NCBI GenBank assembly: GCA_020536535.1
Contig: JAHLWZ010000660.1
Location: 1,225 to 29,375, forward strand
Source of the DNA: Pelomyxa schiedti
Lineage: Eukaryota > Evosea > Pelobiontida > Pelomyxidae
Reading direction: 5' to 3'
DNA: 28,151 nt
This document shows, piece after piece, positions 21,301 through 28,151 of the stretch (position 1 is the first letter of the stretch; each line of letters starts with the position of its first letter). A model generated the notes under the pieces. That model had not been told where the DNA came from, made no database searches, and saw nothing but the letters and a program-made list of their open reading frames with translations. The translations under genes were made by a program, and so were the position numbers.

Positions 21301-22414
21301 GGGCTGGTATTTCCTTCCTGCATTTTTTTGTTTCCTTTTCTCAATGTCAATCAGAAAAAATTTATGCAACCGCTTCTGCACTCGTTAGTTCCGAACTGCT
21401 CTATGTCACATTTTCTGTCCCTTCCTGCATAGACTACACCCAAATATGTAGCTTTGATGACTGGAAATCTGTGACAACAGCAGAAATTATTGGTGGCGAT
21501 ACTTCAACGTTTTACTCATTAGAGGAAGATGGGTGCATGTATACATACTCCACGATTGATTGTACATCCACAGTTACACCACTAACGGGCCTGGAATTGG
21601 GTTATCAATTTTCCGGAATTACTTGGTCAGCTGCCAATCACACCATGTACGCCGTAGCCACTACTGGTATGAAATCCAGCCTTTATACTGTTGACACAAG
21701 ACACGCCACTGTGAATCGCGTGTGCGAGATTCCTGTGGAGGAGGCAAATGCCCTTGCATCCAATGGGCAAGGATCTCTGTACACATATTATAACAGTGCT
21801 AATACACTTATCAAAATATGGGTGTTACCTGGCTTTTCTGGGTGTACAACGGAGTATGTGGGGTGGACTGGAAGTGATGTATCCCTGCTAGATATGGACT
21901 TTGACCTGTGCTCTGGGATTCTGTATGCTGTCGGAGGAAATACTCTGTATCAAATTGATCCTACAAATGCCTTCACAACGATATCTTCAATTATTCCAGT
22001 ATCTACTGGGGATATTTCCGCTGTTTCATTTTCTGGCTGCATGGACGGTAAGGTTTATTTATGGCTTCCTGCAAGTTCTGAACTTTTATAAATAGATTGC
22101 GCTCCTACCTGTGTTGACATTTATGTTGGGGATGGGGAGTGTGATCCAGGCTGCAATATCGAGGCCTGTAACTGGGATGGTGGTGACTGTGATGACAATT
22201 CTAGTGGTACAACCCCTTTTCCTTTGTGACCGACTGATTTCCCGCAGTTGTCTTTGCTGTAGTTAGCCTCCTTGTTATTGGTTTGATTGTATCTGGAGTT
22301 GTTGTCGCCGTTCTAGCCGGCAGCTACCTCCATTATAAAAACACAAAGAACGCAATGTACATCCCGGTCCCTGTCTCAGAACAAGGCAGGGACTCGAGAG
22401 GGTATGGTTCGTAA
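18321..22414 (+). CDS. Type I membrane protein: six PPC-like modules, propeller-like region, LNR, TM helix
   Basis: Predicted 1119 residues, 15 exons: 18321-18489, 18657-18935, 18979-19107, 19150-19410, 19449-19568, 19619-19900, 19941-20066, 20108-20374, 20420-20545, 20588-20842, 20890-21018, 21061-21306, 21355-22047, 22096-22206 and 22248-22414. A signal peptide (about 1-19, VLLVAVSLSAWIAVV) precedes six copies of a beta-rich module. Each begins C..AI.I..LPF and continues W(F/V)SYT....LSASTC, an aromatic strand, paired Cys, and a closing G-T/S-Y strand, like the bacterial-type pre-peptidase C-terminal (PPC) fold. Residues about 800-1027 read like propeller blades (ITWSAANHTMYAVA, LDMDFDLCSGILYAVGG). 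Residues 1028-1064 form a Notch-type LNR (CDPGCNIEACNWDGGDC). A hydrophobic helix (about 1066-1090) and a short cytoplasmic tail follow. Likely a surface adhesion or receptor protein. All 14 introns are phase 1; intron 11 is GC-AG. Confidence 0.85.
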
Positions 22415-22461
22415 AAATACCTCTTTCTTTTCTTTTTTTCTTCTTATGTTTCTGGGTGGTG

Positions 22462-23645
22462 TCAAAGTGGCACCAGAAATCGCGAGTCAAACACACTGGC
22501 TGTTGCTTCCACAGATACACACAGAAGCAACGACATGTGAACCACAAAGAGCAGAGCAAAAAGGGCTTCATTGGGCAGAATCCCTGTTGCTGTCTGGCCA
22601 GCCCACCCATGCTTAGCCAGTCCACTTCTTAGGAAGAAAGCGAGCTGAATGACCACAAGTGCAAACACTGTGCCTGCTGCAGCAAACACTGCCATCACAC
22701 ATGCATAGAAGAGTTTTCCTCTCGCTGCTGTGCTGCTGCCATTGCTGTGTGGTGCAGGTGATGTCCATAGTTGGGGAACTGTGTGGTTTTTGGTGAGGGA
22801 ATTCCATGTGGCATAGGCATCGCCAGACTTCCAAAAAACAATTAGGAACATGAGGTAGCACACCTTTTCGGGTTTTGTAAGAGGGAGGATGTTCTTTTTT
22901 ATGACAGTTACTTATAATTTGGTTATTCAGTTCCAAGGGTATGCACACAAAGAATTACCTGTTCAAGAACCTGCTCTGCGGGTGTATTGAAGGGTATGTA
23001 TTTCATTACAAAAGAAGAAGGCCAAAAGGGGTAACAGGTACTCGCTAGGCAATCAAAAAACACGTGAGTTACACTTGCAGCTACAACCATCACTGTCAGG
23101 CCCCCAGCCCTCGGTACCTGATATCCAATCCATTGCTTCACGTAGTGGTAGTTTATGGTTAGGAATATGTAATACAGAAGTATGCATGATATAAGATTAC
23201 ACATACAGGATGTGAAGCAACGATACTGTAAGCTAGTAGGACCAGAGACGGTGCGCATAACGGAACAACAAAGTTATGGGTCCAGGGTCTGAACCTTCCC
23301 GCACCAATAACCCTGAGGAAATCAGGCCAATTGCTAGCCAGCATCACAACCATAATCACAAACCCGACATGGTTATGAGTATGGTTCTGGTTCTGGTGAT
23401 AGTAATGTGCACTGGGATGCCTGTGAGTCAGGGGGCCGTCACTACTCTGTAGCGACTTGGTGTCAACATGGTTCCTTCGGTTCCTTTTGAAATGGAGTCA
23501 ACCACCTTGCGTTTTTAAACAAAAGGGAGGGGTTAGAGCACGTAGGGGGTACCTTTACATACAAAGGCCTGTTGTTTGCTTACCAAAGATAAAGTGCTAT
23601 CGATGCAGCAATGTACCCTGTGCTGGAGTGTCCTAGAGTCCACAT
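22462..23645 (-). CDS. Polytopic membrane protein of unknown family
   Basis: Model: exons 23645-23584 (ending in a GTAAGC donor), 23505-23468, 23420-23360, 23333-23207 (GTATGT donor), 23135-22959 and 22863-22462, 288 residues, all in phase. About six hydrophobic helices are visible: SGYIAASIALYLWW, a short one before NWPDFLRVIG, FVVPLCAPSLVLLAYSIVA, GGLTVMVVAASVTHVFF, VCYLMFLIVFW with LFYACVMAVFAAAGTVF, and EALFALLFVVHMSLLLCVSV. Size and helix number are like the Frag1/DRAM/Sfk1 group, but I see no firm motif, so this is only a suggestion. Exons 2-3 are the least certain; an alternative keeps HVGFVIMVVMLASNW as a helix without the 26-nt intron. The stop is 47 nt from the stop of the convergent PPC gene. 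Confidence 0.65.
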
Positions 23646-23705
23646 TGTTTTACACTGCTCTGCTCTGTTGTGCTTGTGTATTCTACTGGTGTGATTGATG
23701 ACTAG

Positions 23706-24219
23706 GCAACAGAGAAAAGCAAATTTGGAACTGGCCAGTCAGCGACTGAGTTTCGAACGGCGTTCTTTAAGAAACAGCCACACTTCGACGCGGCCCAACT
23801 ATCACGGGACGCCCCACTGAAAGGAAATACTCTGCTCCCGTAATTGACAGTTTCGACCCAGTTCACGGCTGATAAGGAATTGGCGACCAGGAACTTTGAA
23901 GAAGGAAAAACTGCCCAGTGGTTGTGGACGTACTTTATGCATCAAAATTTATCCTTGAACAACTCCATCCCCTGCTTCCACTCCATAGCTCCTTCCAAGT
24001 CAACCTAGAAGTGAGTGCGTAGTACCTGAACCAGGAAGATGAATTGCTCGTAGAACAAAGTTTGAAGGACCCTCATCCATTCTTCTTAAGTTTTTTCAGC
24101 ATGGAACAAAACGAGATACCAAAAAAAACTTTTTATGGTGTTGGTTCCTGGGGTTACTCACTTTTTTGTTGTTTTTTATTTTTTTTTCCCGATTTTGAAT
24201 CACGTGGCAGGGTAAATAG
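23706..24219 (+). CDS. Small unidentified gene, 5' end uncertain
   Basis: Plus-strand exons 23706-23839, 23905-24010, 24035-24136 and 24211-24219 join in phase and end at TAG. The protein reads EFRTAFFKKQPHFDAAQLS, then PVVVDVLYASKFILEQLHPL, then EDELLVEQSLKDPHPFFLSF and a short end ...LFMGK. Two junctions rest on very short introns (24 nt with a perfect GTGAGT donor; a NAGNAG acceptor before 23905). No domain was recognised. The start was not found: an acceptor-like GACTAG precedes 23706, and an ATG at 23699 lies in another frame (MTRQQRKANLELA). The upstream gene starts only about 55-60 nt away on the other strand, so the two share a promoter or overlap. Confidence 0.5.
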
Positions 24220-24269
24220 GTTATAATTAGGCATTAGCAGTCAGGATATGGTATAGTGGTGAGGAGTGT

Positions 24270-25130
24270 TTAGTGTCTTTTGAACTTGAGTGTGCTCCAC
24301 GTGAACATTTCACATAAGTCAGGCCTTGCCATTGCGGCAGCAATGAATTCACCTTTGGCTCAGTGAGTATTGAATGATTGGGGAGAATGCAGGATATACT
24401 TTCCGAAATGACATTATCGTGGTTAACATCAAAGTCCCGGTAAATGGCCTCGACAATGGCATCGATATCTGGTGGTGTGATTGAGCTTCTGGCAGCTGTC
24501 ATCAATGTGAGAAGGTGTCTCAGTTCATGCCGTTCCAGAACATGGTCCTTCCTCTATAAGAAAGAAATTATCCCGGGGGAAGCTGTACCTTGTTCAAGTC
24601 ATAGACTCTGAAGCAGACTGGTAAATGTCAAGTTAGATGATGCACTTCATTGGGTTATCGTTACATTTCAATTTTGATTCCAGAGTGGCTTCTGACAGGG
24701 CCAACAAACCAAAGAGAAGTTCACGTTTATCCACGTGTCCATTGTGATTCACATCCAATGCATCAAAGAAGCTGTGGTAATGTTAGAATTGCTCATCTCC
24801 AAAACCACGGGTTCAATACCTATTGGCAACTGCAGGGTCCCGTAATTGGGAGTTGCCGCATTCTATAAGAAACTGAATGAATTTTGCCTTGTTTAAAGAG
24901 GGTGATGTATCCCCAGTTTGTTGGGCTCCATCAAAAAGTGCATGAAGTGAATTCAAGTCCACTTCACGAATGTAAGGACTTTCCAACAAGCAACCTTGAA
25001 AAAAAAAAACAAACAAGCAACTTCCAAAATAACAAAAAACATTACAATTTGTCAGTGCAGCCAATTGTTTTTCCTCGATTCTGCGTTTCAACAATGTACC
25101 CGGCGTAACAGGGGGCAAGTCCTCCGTCAT
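24270..25130 (-). CDS. EF-hand calcium-binding protein (NCS/calcineurin B-like)
   Basis: Predicted 210 residues from six exons: 25130-25046, 24994-24820, 24771-24665, 24617-24589, 24553-24400 and 24352-24270, all in phase, stop TAA. Two canonical EF loops are seen: DVNHNGHVDKRE (about 92-103), preceded by a helix FFDAL and followed by LLFGLLAL, and DVNHDNVISESEF (about 174-186), followed by FIAAA. Between them the helix KLKFCFRVYDLNK matches neuronal calcium sensor and calcineurin B proteins, but the loop after it (RKDHVLERHEL) lacks the acidic ligands and is probably dead. An N-terminal pair is degenerate (DGAQQTGDTSPSLNKAKF). The N-terminus MTEDLP lacks the MG of a myristoylation site. Likely a calcium switch for a kinase or phosphatase. 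Confidence 0.85.
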
Positions 25131-25233
25131 TTTCGTTTTCTTTTTGTGCCTGTGACTTGTTTTCAAGAAAAACTTTCCAGTAAAAAAGACTTCGGAAAGA
25201 AAAATTTTGATTCGTTTTTAGTATTTTCTCTAA

Positions 25234-26270
25234 CTAGTTATTGCACAAGCACAGGGAGGGGAAGGCGTGACATGCAGCACAGCGAGGTTGTTGCCACTGG
25301 CAGACTTTCTTCTCCATTGAATTTCCACACTTAGAACAGCTGTCAAAGTTGGGGCAGGTGCACACACTTGCAGCAGAGCCGCACCTATCACACACCAATT
25401 CAGTGAACTGCTGCTCATGCTCCTCCTGTATTCTCTTGGTGGTCCCCTCACACATGCACAGCGAGCGGTGTGCGCCGCAAGTGGTGCACCTCTCCACCAT
25501 CCAATCAGTTTTGTCTTCTTTGACAGCTGCGGCTGACTCCATCTCCCGCTTCTTGGCTGTTCCGCTGCAGAGGCACAGTGACTTGTGTGCACCGCATATG
25601 TCGCAGCGGTCTGCTTGCCATGTGCTTTCCGGGGTGGAAGCTTCCTCTTTGGCCTTCTTGCTGGTACCGGCGCACAGGCACAGGTTGGCATGTGCTCCAC
25701 ATTTTTCACAGCGGCCACCAGCAGAGACTGTGGGAGTCACTGTGGGAGGGCTGCCACTGGATCTGTTTTTGATATAGGGCAATTAGGTTTAGAAAATAAT
25801 AGTAGTTATAGTAATTGCAATAATGGGAGTTGAAAGCGACCTGTTAGGTTGTTCCTAAAAGAGCTTGGGTAAGTTCATTATAAAAGAAAATTGGAGGAGC
25901 ATACCTGCACCAAAGGGCCAAGTTCAGCCAACCGAGATGCATATTCGTCCTGCGATATGAACCCACTTTCCAACAGGTCATCCAATTTGCGTTTCTCGGG
26001 GTTGACATTCGAGTTGGATTCCATCGACGAAGTGGTTGTAGTATACGACGATACGTATGGTGAAGGTGCCCGATGAGCATTTTCTGTGCGAAGACACGTA
26101 AATACATGTACCTCTATGCATGGAGCTAAAAAAAAAACAAAAAAATAAAAAAAAAAAAACGGAAAAGCCCTACCCTCCAAACGACGAGCATATTCCTCAG
26201 GTGTTATGAATCCTTCTTCCAACAACACCTTCACCTTTGACAAACCGTTGCGAACCGACATGCTATCCAT
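25234..26270 (-). CDS. SHOCT-like double module plus CxxCGAH zinc-binding repeats
   Basis: Predicted 272 residues. Exons: 26270-26174, 26083-25905, a 14-nt microexon 25854-25841 and 25762-25234. The N-terminal half has two copies of a short helical unit, VLLEEGFITPEEYARRLE and DLLESGFISQDEYASRL, resembling the SHOCT motif (short helices with G-I-T/S-x-E-E-Y/F). The C-terminal half has repeated zinc-ligand units: CEKCGAHANLCLC, CDICGAHKSLCLC, CTTCGAHRSLCMC, CDRCGSAASVCTC, a half unit CSKCGN and CAACHAFPSLCLC, separated by charged linkers. Each unit offers CxxC plus CxC, enough for one zinc. I know no family with this combination; protein or nucleic-acid binding is inference. Without the microexon the last join is out of frame. 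Confidence 0.75.
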
Positions 26271-26618
26271 TTCGTAACACTGCCGAAATCTTTTAACCGT
26301 TTCTCGAGGTTGGTTGAATTTCCCACAATTCCGCTTAGCTTGAAGTGGGTGTCACTGAAGAAGAGCCTCGAAAGGAGAGATACTCAACGAGTGAGTCCTT
26401 TGTCAGCCTTCTGCTTCATCAAGGGTTGGACGCACATGTAGCTCGAAAAGCCACCCAGTTGTTTCATCACTTAGCCAAAATGCCCCTGTGGCACATTTGA
26501 CACCGAGTAAACCACAAAGCCTCAATTTTTATCTCTTATCTGCTACAGTCGGGCTACTCCCACTTCACGCGAACGAGAACCAAAGTGACGAAGTGCATTT
26601 CGTCGACAACGGAAAGAA
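26271..26618. promoter_or_regulatory. Bidirectional promoter with an 18-bp near-palindrome
   Basis: This 348-nt region separates two divergent start codons and must carry both promoters. GACGAA at 26587-26592 is mirrored by TTCGTC at 26599-26604 around GTGCAT, forming an 18-bp near-perfect palindrome 15-32 nt upstream of the plus-strand ATG. No clear TATA box or coding exon was seen. Confidence 0.45.
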
Positions 26619-28151
26619 ATGAGCGCCAAGGGGCTTGCCCGTCTGTTGCTGGCATATTCTGACAAGGTCAAAATGGACGCCATCCTGTCCGTTTGGGCCG
26701 AGTCCAACAACGACTACGAATTAGCAGATGCCCTGCTGCACTCCATGTTACCGTGCACACCAACGTCACAATTGCAACTGCAACCACAGCCGCAACCACA
26801 GCCACAGCCACAACCGCAGCAACAGACGCAGGCACATACCAACCCAAAGACGCCAGCGGCTCCCATAAGTCAAACGCCAGTGTCCAAAACGCCCTCCACT
26901 GTCTGTGCCGTAAAAGAAGTGCCGCAGGAGCATCCGACGAAAGCACAACCACAATCACAGGCGCAGGGGCAGGCGCAAAAGGCAATTGTGGGACAGCCAG
27001 ACACAAAACCGACCACAAGCAGTCCCAATTCCCCGCAGCCTACTGCACTCCCACAATCGAATTCCAATCCACAAACTTCATATTCAACAACTGCGGTACT
27101 TGGTACACCACCCAACAACAACAACACTAAACCACCAAATATAACAAGTCCTATTTCTACTTCTGCAGTGAGAAGTCCTAGCCCACCTGTTCAAGCAACT
27201 GTGATGCAACATTCACTGACCCCTTCTTCTCGACCTCCTGGCACTGCAGAATCGGAATCAAGTGCGCAGCAGAAGGCCTCTCTAAGTGCGGAACCTGTAC
27301 TGCAGCAGCCACAAAAGCAAGAACCTCAGACCCCACCTCCTAGCGCCAGTGCCAGCAGCTCCTTCATGGAACAACTTCAGCTGGAATTTCAAAAGTCACT
27401 GCAGGCAACAAGCGCTCCCCCACCTCTTCCATACACTAGTCCTGTCAAAACATCCACCCGGGTAAAAAAAGCGAAACCACGATTCGACTGGATTTCAGAA
27501 GTGTCAGTTCCCCCAGAGGAGCAATACCCCCTGACAGTGCTTTTCCAGCTCTCTGAGAATGAAGTGCTGGTTGAAAGTTTGCTTCGATGTGGGCCTGAGG
27601 CAAAATTGCTAGCTTGGGTGGGGGATTCCTTAATGTCTGGCGTCGTGTGCGACGTTTTGTTGACTGCTATTATCTCTTCCACTCCAAGTACAATGCTAGA
27701 TGTTTTTATGCTGAAGCTGTGCACAAACAACCAGAATCGCAAAGGTGAAAAATCTGCTTTCAATGCCGACGGCTCTCCTGCAGATGAAGAACCAACTGCC
27801 TGGGCATCGTGGTGTTATGATAGAAATTCTATGAAACTCAAAGACCTGGGGTACCTAAGCAAGTTGAAGGAGAGATATATCTGCAATGCAACTCAAGCAG
27901 CATTCTTATGCCAAGCAACGGATGCGTTACGCAGACATCCTGCGATAAAAGGAATGTGTGTCCATGATAAAGGCACCATACTAGAGGTATCTATTGGTAC
28001 AATACCTTTTTTTTTTAGTTTTTTTATTCTATTTTTATTGTCTCTTAACACAAATGTAGGCATTTGTTGCTGCATGTTTCAAGGAACACCATGGTAGTTA
28101 TGCACTGGTTACATCTTTTGTCAGATTTTACATGAAATGGGTGGACACCCA
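26619..28151 (+). CDS. CUE/UBA-like start, PQ-rich linker and degenerate RNase III domain, partial
   Basis: Exon 1 26619-27986, intron 27987-28059, exon 2 28060 to the window edge; about 486 residues visible. The first 45 residues (ILSVWAESNNDYELADALL) resemble a three-helix CUE/UBA ubiquitin-binding fold. A linker of some 240 residues is rich in Pro, Gln, Ser and Thr, with a PQ run. From about residue 295 the sequence follows RNase III: LLAWVGDSLMSGVV aligns with the NERLEFLGDSVL signature, the helix LSKLKERYICNATQAAFLC with the next one, and KGTILEAFVAACF with ILADTVEALIGG. By alignment from memory the two signature Glu residues are replaced (Lys and Ala) and the Asp of AD is Thr, while the Asp of GDS and a Glu in LEA remain. 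So it is probably not a nuclease; RNase III-like ribosomal proteins (mL44-type) are one known precedent. Downstream parts are missing. Confidence 0.65.

Noticed and set aside
23470-23517. Plus-strand MVPSVPFEMESTTLR as a first exon for the small plus-strand gene
   Set aside because: Overlaps a phase-consistent exon of the minus-strand membrane protein, and its phase does not fit the acceptor at 23705.
24805-24825. tRNA B-box-like GGTTCAATACC
   Set aside because: No A box or cloverleaf nearby; it is inside an EF-hand gene intron boundary.
26120-26162. Long A-run as a possible poly(A) retrocopy mark
   Set aside because: It is the T-run of a minus-strand intron, like many others in the window.
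1-28151. CRISPR arrays, bacterial operons, rRNA or intact transposase genes
   Set aside because: None seen; the spliced structure is eukaryotic throughout.

Overview
This is a stretch of nuclear genome from a unicellular eukaryote. The genes are tightly packed on both strands and split by about 65 short GT-AG introns. Most introns are 24-60 nt and none seen exceeds about 170 nt; many carry a T-run before the acceptor. TAA, TAG and TGA all act as ordinary stops, so the genetic code is standard. RasGEF, kelch-BTB, EF-hand and RNase III-like families plus an AF4/FMR2-like gene fit an amoebozoan or an opisthokont relative better than a plant or ciliate, but I cannot name the species. No bacterial features, CRISPR array, tRNA, rRNA or intact transposon was recognised. 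Exon models were built by eye. In every complete model the exon lengths sum to a whole number of codons and every junction keeps the frame, which is the main support for the joins.

Layout: 1-176 (-) 5' end of a gene resembling ribosomal protein uS19; 438-2006 (-) disordered protein with a possible SUMO-interacting motif; 2087-3564 (+) CDC123/D123 ATP-grasp protein; 3872-5188 (+) unidentified protein; 5636-9641 (+) a 1212-residue AF4/FMR2-like protein with RS blocks; 9785-12015 (-) large low-complexity protein; 12281-14691 (-) kelch-BTB protein in 11 exons; 14913-17140 (-) RasGEF with a GC-rich Ala/Pro linker; 17141-18320 a gene-poor stretch with a cluster of AACCCAGTTAA-type repeats; 18321-22414 (+) a 15-exon secreted or type I membrane protein with six PPC-like modules, a propeller-like region, a Notch-type LNR and a transmembrane helix; 22462-23645 (-) polytopic membrane protein; about 23706-24219 (+) small unidentified gene; 24270-25130 (-) EF-hand calcium sensor; 25234-26270 (-) protein with SHOCT-like and CxxCGAH zinc modules; 26619-28151+ (+) protein with a CUE/UBA-like start, long PQ-rich linker and a degenerate RNase III domain, running off the right edge.

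How the genes relate: eukaryotic neighbours need not share a pathway. Two themes still stand out. The AF4/FMR2-like gene would imply a super-elongation-complex type scaffold for transcription elongation. The RasGEF and kelch-BTB genes lie head to tail; in animals the kelch-BTB protein LZTR1 removes Ras proteins, so activator and possible remover of Ras may sit side by side. The PPC/LNR gene has only phase-1 introns, the signature of module duplication by exon shuffling. Convergent pairs are very close (47 and 50 nt between stops) and divergent pairs share promoters of about 60-350 nt.
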